A stretch of DNA of 64,000 bases from Mactromeris polynyma. Taxonomy: Eukaryota; Mollusca; Bivalvia; Venerida; Mactridae. The stretch covers positions 8,682,807 through 8,746,806 of the forward strand of contig JASFXZ010000003.1 of assembly GCA_032209605.1 (NCBI GenBank), read 5' to 3'. This document shows, one piece after another, positions 33,401-45,785 of the stretch. The notes under the pieces are model-generated. The model had not been told where the DNA came from. It worked only from the letters and a program-made list of their open reading frames with translations, and searched no databases. Numbering within the stretch: the first letter of the stretch is position 1; each line of letters begins with the position of its first letter. Both the position numbers and the translations under genes were made by a program.

Positions 33401-36400
33401 GGAATACCAACAGAGGTGTCGGCCAATATTTTGTTTAAAAAGATTACCTAGTCAGTAGTCAATCTTAATATTCTTATCTAGTTGGTAGCTGGACTAGCTA
33501 AGTAGCTTGTCATCTCAATTTGTGTTTTATGTTATAGTTGAGTTTCCAGCTGTGTTGTTAAATACACAGAATGGTGAGATAGAAAGTGAGTTTCATCATT
33601 ATGTACAGCCACAGGAACAACCCACATTGAGCAGTTTCTGCACCGGGCTTACTGGAATCACACAGGTTAGCTTTCACTTCCTGTATACTCTTTGAGGTAT
33701 TTTTATTATTTGGGACGTAAAGCCATCCTTAGAAATTGTTTGTTTGGCATAACCCTACCAAGCACAATTTAGGTAGGTAATTAATTTTTTGGTAGGTAAT
33801 TAATTTTAATTTATTATATTTGATAAACTATTAATATACTGCTGAAAAAATCTCAACCTTTAATTATTGACAGAGTTTATTTAAAATATTATGTTGTTTT
33901 TTTACCTTACCTATATAACTTTTTACATCAGTTGTGAAACAAAGCCTTATATCTTACATTGTTAATGTTTAAATCATGCTTATTGGGTTTGTAGCCTGTT
34001 CTCTAGCCTTACCACAGGGATGGCGAGCACTTTGGACAAATCTTGCTCATGGCAGGCTTTGAACTCAAAAGTTCTCTTGGCCTCCATACCTCTTTAGCAG
34101 GTATGTCAGTGGTTAACTGATTAACCGGTTAACTGATCGAATGTCAGATTATTGGTTAGTAAAATCATTAACAAGTTACAGTCTCAATAAGGGTCATTAA
34201 TACATTTTACTCTGAGGCAAATGCATTTTCCAGAATATCCTAAAGGGTGTTGTGTTGGAAAGGTTGCATATAGTCGTTTCATGTTCGGATAACTAGCACA
34301 GAGAACAAAAGTCCTGAAACAACAAGTATCTAACACCATGTATCTTAGCAATGTTTACAAATTTGCAATGTTCATAATTATGCATATGGGTTTGATTTTC
34401 AGACACAATACATTATAATCTTTGTACAAAACCAAATGTCGCCTTCTATGAAGAAAAACAATAAAATAATCATAATCTTAGAAGGTTTTATTAAGAATAT
34501 ATAGACTATATGTACATATCAAAAGCTGGACACAATGCAGGATTATACAGGTCTGAATTAAATATGCTGGTTAAATATTTAAAATTAATCACCACAGAAA
34601 TACAAAAAGAGAAAGTAGAAAGAGTAAAACGAATCAATTTGAATACTGTTCAGAATTTTCACTTGTACTTTTCATCTTATCCCTCATGTTAGAGCTACCT
34701 AGTCTGCAGCAGTGTCCTCGGCTACATGTGCACTTTTTCCTGATTGCCAAGGGTCTTGTCAGAGTTATTTCCATTAACCATGACAGTGTCACTTGGTGAA
34801 TACTCGCTTGCTCGCTCGGTTTGATAGAAGATATTACCATCTCAACATTATGAGGCACTTCAGTCATATTTCAGTTGTATATGTGTGTATTCAAATGCCA
34901 TTCAGTAACATATTAGTATACATTAAATAAACTATTCATGACTAGATTGACTACTTTCCAACATTAATTTTACTTTTAATGTTTGTAAAGTACAGTAAAC
35001 ATATTTATTAAGGTACATGAATTGTTCATTTACTCTTTTGGTTGTTTTGAAAACACTATGAAAGTCATCATGTCTTGATTTCAATATATTTGCGTCCGTT
35101 ACTTTTCACGAAAAGTTGAATTTAACAACAATTAATAATATTTAAAATTTCCATTACATGATTAGACGTCACCAATTTATGTGTACCTGTCTGATGCAAT
35201 CAGGAACATCGGCATACAGGGAGTTTAAACAAATGTGCGAGAAACTCGATTAAATTAATCGGTCAACGAGATAATAAAATTAGTTTATCTTGCATCGATC
35301 TATAATCATCTGAAATATGATGGGACAGTATTAGTATGGGAATACATACTGGTAAGTTTTAGGGTATATTCATACATGGCAATATTCTGGATAATGCTGA
35401 TGTTTCAGAAAAAATAAATGTTTTACAACCCTTATTGTGACCTCAACCAGTTAGTAAAATAATCGAATATTTCCATACCTACTTTTTAGTGTTTCCATCA
35501 TTGAAAAATAAGTATGTGGCATGTTTTGCGGATTTTATCTAAAACATAACAATTGACATACTGGTCTGTATTGTTGCTATTTTAGGATCAGGTTGATAAT
35601 GGAATCCCTATCAATTTGTGTCTGAGACGTTTCTGTCATTGGTTAAACAAGCTATTTACAGAGAAAGGAGTCATTTGTCATGGAACTGTGAATGATTCCG
35701 GCACACCAGTTAACACGACATGCGTCACATGGTCAGGTATGGTGGATTTCATTTTGAGTATTAGCTCACCAGGCTTGCATTTAGTTCTGTGTATATAGAT
35801 AGTTCCCACATTTACAATATTTACCTCCCTTGTTTTGAATGGGCCATATTTCCTTCAAGTTTACAGGGAATATAATGTTAACGATGATAAAATAATCAGA
35901 TATAAAATTACTTATTCATTATACTCATGTGAGCAGTTGACTAAAAAAGTTGAAGAAAAACTAAAGTGGTTGTCTCATGCAAGTTCTCTTGAAATTTTCT
36001 CAATTATCACATATTTGGGAATAACTCCTGAAAGTGCTTATCAGTTTTACCGATCAAAATGGCTGATAATTAAGAACAAGGGAGGTTAATAGTGTAGATG
36101 TGGGACCTATCTATTGGTTTTATTAAATAATGCTGTCAATTATGATAATAAAGGAAATGTTAATAGTGTTAATTGATATATAACTAAAGGCTGTTAAGAT
36201 AATCCATATTTTTAAATGCAGAACATTATTTTGAAGCCAGTTATTAAAAATAAAAGTTGAAACTTAATTTGAGAACAAACTTAAGTTGTTTTGTGACCCT
36301 CATATTATTTTATTTGGCCTGATCATTATCTATTATGTACATGTTTTAAAAGACTTTCCACTCACTTCCAATACCCAATTGATAGCAATTAAGATTTTAC

Positions 36401-39400
36401 TCATTTATCATAGTTGTTTGAGTGATATTTTATGCAATGATTTCAGACTGGGACCTGGGTGTGTGCCTGCAGTACGAGTGTAAGAGGAAACAGTTACTGA
36501 AACCAGTCCAGTTAAATGTTTGGATAGACTTGCGAGCTACATACAGGGTCGGTAACAGTGGAATATTTGTTTTAAATGACTTAAAAAAGAACTTTTCTAT
36601 GTTACATACATGTCACTTCTGTCTGTTATTTCCATATTAAATACATGAAGCTCAGTGGCTAGAGTACTCGACTGCCTGTATGGAGGTGGGTTTCAGAACT
36701 CTGGTTAGGCTATATTCATAATTTGTCTTTCTATGATTTTTGCAAGGAGGTTAGCAATTCTTGCCAAAGAAAAATTATATATTGGTTGGTTACCCTAGAA
36801 CACTGGTCAGGTCAACTGACTGCTGTACATAACTGAAATACTGTTGAACCAAAAAAAACTGTCGGTCTACGTAATGCGTGATGGTTGATGCATGATACAG
36901 TCAACTGTCGTTATACTGACACTTGTTACAGTGAAATATTCAGTTAATGACATTAATTTGGTGGGAAGGAATGGGCTTTTCGGTTATTGATCAAATTCTT
37001 TGTATCGACATATTCAAAACAAGGACGAAAATCTAAGCAACAAACATGGTCTTTATAACGAGAGTTGACTTTATAACATTTTGTCAATGTGATTCAGATG
37101 TAAGATGTTTAACAACATATATGTTTTACAGAGATTTTATGATAGAAAACCCAATGGATTGAATGGTGCATTACAAGACCTTGGGATTGTGTTTCAAGGC
37201 AGGGAACATTCAGGTAAGAATAGGTTTGTATTCTGACAACAATATCAAGTCATTGGCTTGAGAGTAGCTTTGGCAGTCAGTTGTGCATTTTATAATGGAT
37301 ACTCGCTTTGTATTGAAGGTAGTCATTCATTTTCCGAGATCTTCTCTGTGGCATTGAGAATTTTTACCTCCCTTAGTGTACTTTTTTGTACTCCCAAAAG
37401 GAGGAGCAAGAAAGACCTACAAATAATCCATCATGTGCTTTTAAAGTTACAAACTTCTATAGCTGTGTATCTTAAATCCTTTAAACATGATCCTCTGGCC
37501 TCTAGAAATAAAATGGAAAGCTTTGAAATTCGATTCGTTTTCCTTCAGAATCATTGCTGATGTTTTTATTCTAACATGTACATGTACAATCATTTATAGC
37601 TTGTCTGTTTTAAAAATGATTTTTTTTGTTGTACATGTACCTTGATTGTCATCATAGTAGTCATCCTTGTCTACAAAAATGTTGAATATTGCATTTATGT
37701 TGGTTTCTGAGACAGTCACAATGATAATGTATCCCCTTGCAGTGCTCTTGACATCATTATTATCATCATTATGATCTTTAACAGTATCTTCAATATCACC
37801 ACCAGTAGCACTACCAAATTGAGAAGAAGTATTTAACTGGTTTTACATGTATATTTCAGGTGTAGATGATGCTAGAAATACTGCAAAGCTAGCCTACAGA
37901 ATGATCAGAGATGGTTGTGTTCTGAAAAACACAAGAAACATGAAGGTTGATACTGCCAAAACTTGATCTCAAGTTTGTCTGCATTTATTTCTTTCAATTG
38001 TTATTTCATAAAGGGGGGGGGGCATATAGTACTCATACTGTACATCAGTTAGTTAGTTCTGTCTAGGGGTTCAAATAAACTTGACACAAATGTTAAGCAT
38101 AATGTGTTGGCAGGGGTTCTACTAGGTATTGAGGGTCATTTTGATCATTTTTGATCAGATTTTACCATTTTATAGTCAAATTGCAACTTAGAATCTTTCA
38201 ATGACTGGTTCTTGGGTTACTAACTAACACTTGTTCCAAATTCAGGGATTGTGAAATATCACTACCAAATGCTGCTTAAGGTAAGGTTTTGAACTCGTGA
38301 CCTTTGGGCACTCTGCTCCTCTACCACTATGTCTCCCTGCTCCTCTACCACTATGTCTCCCTCAATGTGGTTCTGTATGAGGAGCAAATAGCTAGAAGTT
38401 TTACGTTCTCACTATCAACAGATTATATAAGAGACCTTTTCAGGAAATGTATCTGCATTAAATGATTAATAGATTAACAGATAGATGCTTTTGTTCCAGG
38501 ATCATACCAGGTCTGTGAGTTTACCTACAAGCATTTTACTGCATGTCAGAAAAACACCTCCACGAAAGGCTAAAGAAAAGAAATGTTTAACCAATATACC
38601 TATATCTAAAACAGAAACTTCTAAGAAAGGAACAGATGACTATGGAAACAGTGTTGCTGACAATTCTATTCTTGTAAATAGTTCTAAAGTTGTTGATGAA
38701 TCCAGTTTTACAAGTAAAGGTGTTGGCCCCATAAGGAGAACACCACCGAGGAAAGCAAAAGAAAAAACAATTGTTCAAAATTCTTCTAACATTGATGACA
38801 GATATACTGATGTTATAAGTAAAATAAATGGAGTTAAACCTGAGGTTTTAGCAATAGATGCAGCAGGGACAAAGATAAGTAAAGCTAATTCAAGTGATAC
38901 AAACTGTGACTGTGAGGATGTTTGCCTGTGTCATGATCTGGAACTCTTTTTGGCAGATTGTGATAATATTTCTACTAGTTCACTTGGTAAGACTAAGAGT
39001 AGACAAAAGAGGAAGATGTTGTCTTCAGAGAAAAGAGATATATCGTCAGTGCATTCTCCAGCAAGAAAACTTCCAAGACGAATATCCCCAAGAAAATTTT
39101 CACTTGCTGATATATTTGTAGATACTGAGGGGGTCAATGGTAATTGTAAAAATCTTATGTCCATGACAAGTGATGGTCTTAAATTGCAGGATACCAATAG
39201 AACTGGTAACACTGACAAACCTTCCCATTTTGGGAAACATGACTCTGACTGTTTTAAGAAACCAAATGCTTTCTTTGGAAAGAGCTGTCTTTCTTCTCCA
39301 AATAGAAATTCCAGCTTTCAACAGAAAGTGCTTGATTCATCAAGAAGTGGTGCTCAGATTAAGTTATCTGGTCAGTCTAATTTATCCACTTCAGTTGGTA

Positions 39401-39861
39401 GAAGTGTCCATAGGACTTCAAGTTTATCTGCAACAACTCCCAGGTGTGGAAGTGCAAACTCTTCTGGATTGAAAACTCCATTTCAAACTCCTAGCTATAG
39501 TTCGACTAAAAGCATACCTATGAGTAACAGTTCAGCCAGTAGCATGAAAATAACTCCGCCTCTTTGTAAATGTGGGCGGAGAAGTAAGAGAAGAATTGTC
39601 CAATCGCCTGGTCAGAATATGGGACGTTTCTTCTTCAGTTGTTCTGTTAGGAAAAGAGTTGGATCTAAAGAAGGCTGTGACTTTTTCAAATGGGAATCTT
39701 CAGTTTCTTACAATACTCCATTGTCAAATGGGTCATCAGCTATAATGAAGCAGTTTGTTACTCCATTGTCTAGATCAAGTGTATCTAAGAACCCCACAGT
39801 TTCACAAAAACGAAGCCTTGGAATTAAATCCAATTTGAGTCAAACTGTTTGTATGAGATAA
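30405..39861 (+). CDS. ERI2: ERI1 exoribonuclease family member 2, nine coding exons
   Basis: Coding exons: 30405-30430, 32412-32473, 33210-33290, 33538-33665, 35586-35736, 36447-36547, 37132-37213, 37860-37945, 38500-39861. All junctions are GT-AG and all phases agree, giving 692 residues; human ERI2 is about 691. The DEDDh 3'-5' exonuclease spans about 34-239. Metal-binding residues are D40 and E42 (VIDFESTCW), the Asp of SDWDLG (150-152), and H209 with D213/D214 (REHSGVDDARNTA). All are intact, so the enzyme should be active. Residues 240-580 are Ser/Thr/Lys-rich, with TPPRKAKEK twice. A GRF zinc finger lies at 592-637: C595, C597, GRF at 614-616, C620, C632. ERI2 is a little-studied relative of ERI1, which trims histone mRNA, 5.8S rRNA and small RNA ends; the GRF finger is expected to bind single-stranded nucleic acid. 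Confidence 0.95.
30502..31436. mobile_element. Foldback element with repeated GGACACTTCGGACCAT arms
   Basis: Six head-to-tail versions of GGACACTTCGGACCAT occupy 30502-30615. About seven reverse-complement versions (ATGGTCCGAAGTGTCC) occupy 31165-31436. Between them lie about 550 AT-rich bases without an ORF. It lies in ERI2 intron 1, starting 71 bases after the exon 1 donor. Confidence 0.75.
35797..36112. mobile_element. MITE family 3 (GTTCCCAC), copy 1, 316 bp
   Basis: The left arm GTTCCCACATTTACAATATT then TACCTCCCTTGTT is inverted at the right end (AACAAGGGAGGTTAATAGTG then TAGATGTGGGAC). It lies in ERI2 intron 5. The frame across it is a chance opening. Confidence 0.85.
36890..37080. 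repeat. pogo-like repeat fragment in ERI2 intron 6
   Basis: TACAGTCAACTGTCGTTATA at the left and TTTATAACGAGAGTTGACTT at the right are approximate inverses. The intron also carries SINE-like fragments at 36650-36700 and 36785-36840. Confidence 0.45.
38113..38200 (+). repeat. Dispersed ~200-bp repeat, copy 3 (partial)
   Basis: TATTGAGGGTCATTTTGATC and ACCATTTTATAGTCAAATTG parallel 44090-44160. It lies in ERI2 intron 8, followed by a tRNA-like SINE remnant on the minus strand (GAACTCGTGACCTTTGGGCA, about 38288). Confidence 0.45.
38500..39861 (+). CDS. ERI2: ERI2 terminal exon: disordered linker and GRF zinc finger
   Basis: This 1,362-base exon follows a TTTTGTTCCAG acceptor in phase 0 and ends with TAA at 39859-39861. 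It encodes residues 240-692. The first 340 are low in hydrophobics and rich in Ser, Lys and Asn, with two TPPRKAKEK repeats (from 38545 and 38740) that resemble nuclear-localisation or DNA-binding basic patches. An acidic Cys-rich insert (TNCDCEDVCLCHDLE) lies near 38900-38940. The GRF finger follows, then about 55 Ser-rich residues. Exon size and layout match the large last exon of vertebrate ERI2. Confidence 0.93.
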   Translation, partial: DHTRSVSLPTSILLHVRKTPPRKAKEKKCLTNIPISKTETSKKGTDDYGNSVADNSILVNSSKVVDESSFTSKGVGPIRRTPPRKAKEKTIVQNSSNIDDRYTDVISKINGVKPEVLAIDAAGTKISKANSSDTNCDCEDVCLCHDLELFLADCDNISTSSLGKTKSRQKRKMLSSEKRDISSVHSPARKLPRRISPRKFSLADIFVDTEGVNGNCKNLMSMTSDGLKLQDTNRTGNTDKPSHFGKHDSDCFKKPNAFFGKSCLSSPNRNSSFQQKVLDSSRSGAQIKLSGQSNLSTSVGRSVHRTSSLSATTPRCGSANSSGLKTPFQTPSYSSTKSIPMSNSSASSMKITPPLCKCGRRSKRRIVQSPGQNMGRFFFSCSVRKRVGSKEGCDFFKWESSVSYNTPLSNGSSAIMKQFVTPLSRSSVSKNPTVSQKRSLGIKSNLSQTVCMR

Positions 39862-40612
39862 AGCAGAATTGTTTTTGTATTTCTGGGGTGAGAATCTGAG
39901 AATCTTCCTCTTCTCAGCTGATTTCCTGTTTTAAACAAAAATTAGGAAATCAAGGTTGTCAGATTTTGGTCAGCTACGTGCAAAATGGTAATTTTATTCA
40001 AGATATAATATTGGGTTTGGAAATTTTCCTTTTTTTGCCTGTGAGCATTCTCACCCCTAGTATAGTCTGTCCATCTGATTTTTACAACACTTAAAGATGG
40101 TCATTTCATCTATCATTCCTTTTTATGCCCTCCAATATGGAGATTTTTCAGCCAAATGTATTTAAACATTATGCAACTTTACTGATGTATTGTTAGCTTT
40201 TGTAATGTCAGTATGTTTATATTTGTATGTGTAAGGCTTCTGAAATAGTTGTTTGTGGTATCTTGTCTGACAAACCTGGTTTGACTAGGTTTGACCCGAC
40301 TTGAAATTTGATGTTTTTCTCTGGGGAATTTTTGTTTTCTAATAATCTGAAACCTTTAAAAAATAATGGACTTAACCAACCTACCACAACAGTCGTGGGT
40401 AGAAGTACTGCACTAACTTGTCTTGTGGAGGGGCCAACACCTCTTCTGGAGGGGCCAATTCTTCTTCAGAAGGAGCCCCAGCATGTTTTGTATTGAATCA
40501 ATTACTTATTGCCTTCTTTGAGATTATTATTTTTAATTTGTGTATATGTTTTTGTACAATAGGGCTTTCATCAAATGTAGAACTGTTTTTTAATGTTATT
40601 TCACAGTAAAAG

Positions 40613-40618
40613 AATAAA
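40613..40618 (+). terminator. ERI2 polyadenylation signal
   Basis: AATAAA about 750 bases after the stop codon, in an AT-rich stretch. No earlier AATAAA was noticed in the 3' UTR. Confidence 0.5.
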
Positions 40619-40689
40619 ATGAACAATGTCATTATTATTATTTGAACATTTTAAAGGTCATTTGTCCCCCACCTCTGATTTATGTCGTG

Positions 40690-41065
40690 TATATGACAGT
40701 AGCTTGCTGAAGAACAGGTTAGTACTGGTTGGTAACTAAGGAACACTGGTTTGGTCAACAAATCTCCTTGCATAACAGAAATACATGTACTTGTGAAAAA
40801 ATGGTTTACATCTCTAATACAACAACAAATACAAGTCTACCCGCCGCTCAGTTGGTAGAGTGCTAGCCTGTCACCTGGCAGATCCCGGTTCGATTACCAG
40901 CTTTAGCAGGTTATGTTTTGCCATGACATTGGCTACAGTCATGTCCTCCACATACGGAGAAGTTGTCAGGTGCTTGTGATAGAACAAGTTGGTACTGGTT
41001 GATAATTCCAGGGAAACTGGTTTAGTCAAGAGGGTGCCGTATATGACACAAATTGTTGAAAAATG
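40690..41065 (+). mobile_element. tRNA-derived SINE, type 1, plus a tail fragment
   Basis: A complete copy runs from 40841: tRNA-like CCGCCGCTCAGTTGGTAGAG, B box GATCCCGGTTCGATTACC, middle ATTGGCTACAGTCATGTCC, tail GTTGTCAGGTGCTTGTGATA. A 3' fragment of the same family (TTAGTACTGGTTGGTAACTA) lies at 40690-40770, so two insertions are adjacent. Confidence 0.8.
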
Positions 41066-41390
41066 GCATAAAACTTGATGAAAGTATGAAATTAGCCCTT
41101 AAGCTTGTATAAATTTACAACTAACAAAAGCCATTTGTTTCATCTTTTTATAAAGCACTTATAAAAATGATATATAAACAACTTAGCACACATGAGATTA
41201 ACAAATTATGCAAAACATAAAACACAGTATAATTTTGAAGTATTCAAAACATCACTCTCAACAATAAAACTTGGATGTACTTAGAACAGCTAATTCATCA
41301 CGGCAGCTCATTCTAATCAGTCCTAGTAATTAGCTTAATCACATTTGTTTAACATTGATAGTGAAACAAGTTCTAACATCCAACAATACC

Positions 41391-41465
41391 CTCAATAGCT
41401 GATCCCTGGTTTACTGACCAGTACTCGTGCTATATTCACGGGTTGTGAAGACAATGGAAGAATCT
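41391..41465 (-). mobile_element. SINE type 2 tail fragment
   Basis: On the minus strand CTTCACAACCCGTGAATATA and GCACGAGTACTGGTCAGTAA match the tails at 46035-46170 and 57565-57690. Confidence 0.5.
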
Positions 41466-42965
41466 CATACAAGGTGGACCTCTGGATCAGTAGTTCCGAC
41501 ATGCTACCCATAGAATATCAGTCAAATTAGAGACAAAAGTTGCGAAATATACTTAAGAACAAGTTTTGCACGGTATACAATATATAGAAATACATTAGGT
41601 TGTACTGCCCTACCACTAAATGTTAAACTGTTTATGATTGTGTTATTTCAAATGCGTGTGTTTCTGGATCGAATTTTGAAATATTGTGTGAAAATGAAAT
41701 GTTTTGGATGTGAAACCACCACAACAGGAGTATGTGTTCTTCTTGCTGATATTAAATATATTGTTTACTGTGCAAAGCTTGTCCTCAAGTATACATTCCA
41801 CCTTGTACATGAATATTGTACAATTTTTTTCCTGTTACAACAACAACACTTACACAGAAATGAAAACATTAAAATGAACACTTTCACAAAACAAAATTAT
41901 ATCACAAGAATAAAAAAATCTGTTTATATATTGCAGTATACAATATCAACATATGATAACATTTGACTATAATACAGACATCGTCGGACACCCATGATTG
42001 ATCTGTTCCGTTACTTTCCATTTTACTTTCAAGGAAATTTTATTCACATTTGTCATTAACAGTTTCAGCCAATACTGCCATTTTATTGGTCACTTCAAGA
42101 TTTCATGAATAAATTTTAACCAACCACAGCACCTTTCTTTTAACTCTTTAGTATACTTGCCATATATCAAAATTGAATTGTAAGCATCAATTTGATTGGT
42201 CGATTTTGGTCCGGTCTAAAACTGTCAAACATAAGAAAGCCAGCCTAAATTGGACAAAGTGGCAAAACAGAATAGCCAATCATGGGCATCGTACAATGTA
42301 ATAAGAATAAACATACATTAACATAAGCAACCAAACTTAGACAAGGAAGCCAAACTGGTCTAGCTGCATGAGTACAGAAGCAGATAGACTCGTTTCGCTT
42401 TGATCCCTTGACTTGCAGTCACCATCATATCTCGAGAATTCAGACCATTCGATTACATCAAAAAGATAATATAAAACGATATCAACAACACAACATAAAA
42501 CTTCACAAACCTTTGATTTGTTGATTTCTAAACATGTCAATGCACATATTAATATCACTCGATAATGACGATCAACAACGTACGATCTCACAACCCAAAG
42601 AGAAATAAAAAGTATAATTTAACAGAAATTAAAATAAACAAGATATCACAAACAATAATGAGAATTAAGTTAATAACAGATAAAAAACATGTATGTACAT
42701 GTACATGCTTTGTTCACATTTTTTATAAACACAGGAAGTATATCTTCAGCTTTCAAGGTTGTGGAACTTGAGATCCATATCCACGCTCAAACACACTCAA
42801 TCTCAACTAGTTTTGCTTGAATATACATCTTGGTTATTATAATCTAAGTAAGTTAAAGTATTAAAATTACATTGTTGTTACGTCACTTACAGAATATTGT
42901 ATAATTCATTTCATAATGTGAACAATGATACACACAAATGAGATTTGAGAATAGAGAACGATTTC
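41466..42965. other. Intergenic, no supported gene
   Basis: A minus-strand frame at 42337-42591 ends in a fairly ordinary-looking peptide (KSRDQSETSLSASVLMQLDQ) and could be a terminal exon, but no splice partner or family match was found. Several CCAAT/ATTGG words (42078, 42194, 42276) occur. Confidence 0.3.
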
Positions 42966-42970
42966 AAGTT

Positions 42971-43190
42971 TGTAACCTCTAACACAGGGTATTGTAACCT
43001 CTAACACAGGGTATTGTAACTTCTAACACAGGGTATTGTAACCTCTAACACAGGTTATTGTAACCTCTAACACAGGGTATTGTAACCTCTAACACAGGGT
43101 ATTGTAACCTCTAACACAGGGTATTGTAACCTCTAACACAGGGTATTGTAACCTCTAACACAGGGTATTGTAACCTCTAACACAGGGAAT
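42971..43190. repeat. Tandem array, 22-bp unit, ~10 copies
   Basis: The unit TGTAACCTCTAACACAGGGT plus AT repeats; two copies have single substitutions (ACTTCT; CAGGTTAT). Copies are otherwise identical. Confidence 0.95.
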
Positions 43191-43387
43191 TGCTTCTTGA
43201 ATAGTGGAGTATCTTTATGTTAGATCTTAAAAAGTAAAGTCCAGGATTAAACTAGAGGCATACTGCTATAAGCATAAAGCCTACCACCCACCCTCTGGGG
43301 TTGCTAGCAGAAATCCGATATCAAAGTAATGCTGTGATTAAGTCAATTTTTTTTATCAAGTACTACATATCATACACTGCTTAAAGA

Positions 43388-43560
43388 GTAATATATGAGC
43401 GCTGCTATGGGATTTACAACCTTTAAATAAAAAACAATACGTGATGTCACTATTTGCAAGCAGGAAACAATATTTACTGCATAATTATGGTCACTTTGTC
43501 TTCAAATTGCCATATGGGGCAAATATTGCTTACTGTAACGATCAAATGAACATGGGTAAA
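43388..43560. repeat. Dispersed ~170-bp repeat, copy 1
   Basis: GAGCGCTGCTATGGGATTTA, GTCACTATTTGCAAGCAGGA and ATATTGCTTACTGTAACGAT correspond to 54925-55100. No inverted ends are visible. Confidence 0.65.
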
Positions 43561-44084
43561 GTGTACCCTGTGATAAATGGGCAATTCTTCAATGTCAAGG
43601 ATTACTGGTGATACTACAGCTAATGTATCCAGACGAGGATTTTAATAGAAAAAAACAAGAAAAAATACCTGAAAGATGATAATAATCTATTGACTCACAT
43701 GACAAATAGCACTCTTCAGCGACAGCAAAAAGTCTTACAAGACAGTTATTTCTTGCAAAATATGTAAAATTCACTAACATTAAAATATTTTCATTTTGGA
43801 TGATCAGAGCACTAGAAATGTTCCTCAAATACACTTGTCCTAGACAGGTGTACGTAAATTTGACTCATCAGACATGGGAAGCCAGTTGTCCAAGAATAGA
43901 AACAAGGTCATTCGTTATTAGAAAATTGGTCAGGATCAACACTACATATATGTCACAATGGACAGACACCCTACAAACCATACAATTAAAGACTATTATT
44001 TGTGGGTGTCATTCATTAAATTATGATTTATAGCCTTTAAAACAGACATGCCCTGAACTAAGTTCAACTCACACAGGATCCACT

Positions 44085-44300
44085 AGTTGCTGAATCTCAA
44101 GGGTCATTTTGATGATTTTTGACTGGATAATACCATCTTATAGCCAAAATGCCGATGATTTAGAGTAAAATTGACCCTTCAGCCAGAATCCTTAGTGTCA
44201 AAATACGGCTTTTTGGAAATTCCAGGGGTCAAATCAAGGGTCAAATGGAACCCCTGACTCAGATTGTTGGTAGCCCGAATTTGAAATTAGATTTATCCGG
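44085..44300 (+). repeat. Dispersed ~200-bp repeat, copy 4 (best preserved)
   Basis: GCTGAATCTCAAGGGTCATT, CCATCTTATAGCCAAAATGC, GGAAATTCCAGGGGTCAAAT and GTCAAATGGAACCCCTGA define the family; related copies are at 6590, 14018 and 38113. Confidence 0.55.
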
Positions 44301-45047
44301 GACGTCTGGCTAGTGGATGACTTGAGCCCTGATGACAGTTTCCTACCAAATATGTAAAACAGTTCATCTACATACAAACATATATGTATTACATAAGAAT
44401 GTTATGTAGCTTCACGCTTCACAAGGTACAATTACTTCTTGAAGGAATGGCTTAGTTTTTACATGAAATATATAGGACTGTTCACAAACTAAATTATAAA
44501 TTGAGCAGAGGATTTACCTGAAAAAACAGAAGAACATAAAAGACAGAATCAGTCTTGCATTTAATATCACTTTACTTGCAAGAACGAATAGGCTGAATGA
44601 CTTGTTTGCAACAAGCTGACAAATTTGTTGTCAAGAGACATTATTTTGTAACGAACTGTCTGATTGGTTCAAGGCATTCAACTCGGCCAATCAGAAATAA
44701 GTTTCTTAATTTGCTCATTAAGTTTGTATCACCATCAGGACACTCATGACTGGTTGAGAGTGCTTGATGCAAAACCCAGCATTCACTAGTGTAAATTGCC
44801 ACGAGCTTGCAAGTTCCAGCAATAATGAATGTACGGCTGATCTCTAATAAATGTATATAAGACATACAAACATAAAACAAACGATGACAGAAAAGGTATT
44901 ACATAGGAAAATGCCGAAGAAATAACAAAATAATAAAAGTCCAATAAGAAATTATATTAAAAGCATAAACTGAAAGACTAATGCATTATAACACAGTTGT
45001 TTGTCACAATTTGGAAGGAAGAAATGAAATGTGATACTTGAATTTTG

Positions 45048-45371
45048 TGATAGTTCCCACATTTACGATATTTACCTCCATTGTTCTGAATAATCGGCAA
45101 TTTTCCTTTAAGTGTACATGTATTGGGAATATAATGAAAATGATGATACAATAATACCAGATATATAAAAAAAACTTAATTATTATGCTCATGTGGGCAG
45201 ATGGATCAGAAAGTTTAAGAAAACGTGGTCGTCACATGCAAATTCTCTTGGTATTTTCTCAATTATCCCATATTTGGGAATTACTCCTATAAGTGATTAT
45301 CAGTTTTGCCTATAAAAATGGCTGATGATTAAGAACAAGGGAGGTAAATATTGCAGATGTGGGAACAATCT
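45048..45371. mobile_element. MITE family 3 (GTTCCCAC), copy 2, 324 bp
   Basis: The left arm GTTCCCACATTTACGATATT and right arm (minus strand) GTTCCCACATCTGCAATATT then TACCTCCCTTGTT match over 33 bases. The interior parallels copy 1 throughout (TGATTATCAGTTTTGCCTAT against TGCTTATCAGTTTTACCGAT). Confidence 0.85.
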
Positions 45372-45590
45372 TTAACTTGTTAGTGTAGCATTTCCTACGA
45401 CATTTGACCTAGTTTTAACTTTTTTGAGCAGTTCCACAACAAAACCTGTATTAGCGACCAAATAATCCAACATAAACTACAAAATGATAACGTCGCCTAA
45501 GAAACACTATACTCAAATGTACATTAATTCTTAAACAATCTTTTGTTTCCCAAGAAGAAAAAAACAAATCACACAAGACTGATTACCATT

Positions 45591-45785
45591 TTCAGGTTCA
45601 TTTGATTCTATAAAAATCTAATTGAGCCATAGAAACATATCCCAGAAAGTGCTTAGTATGAGACGTCAGAACTTTCATTAGGAAATTTTCAGGTCCATTT
45701 AATTCTATAAAAAATCTAATTGAGCCATGAAAACATTTCCCAGAAGGCGCTTAGCTTGTGAAGTCAGAACTTTAATTAGGAAATA
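45591..45785. repeat. 97-bp tandem duplication
   Basis: TTCAGGTTCATTTGATTCTA at 45591 recurs as TTCAGGTCCATTTAATTCTA at 45688; both continue with TCTAATTGAGCCAT and CAGAACTTTNATTAGGAAAT. About 10 percent divergence. Confidence 0.85.

Noticed and set aside
35835..36089. 84-codon frame in ERI2 intron 5
   Set aside because: Lies wholly within MITE family 3; the second copy at 45048 does not keep the frame.
42337..42591. Minus-strand 84-codon frame resembling a terminal exon
   Set aside because: Composition is plausible at its end but no neighbouring exon, family match or polyadenylation signal was found.
44641..44880. Minus-strand 79-codon frame
   Set aside because: No splice sites in matching phase, no domain; contains paired ATTGG/CCAAT words that suggest an inverted repeat.
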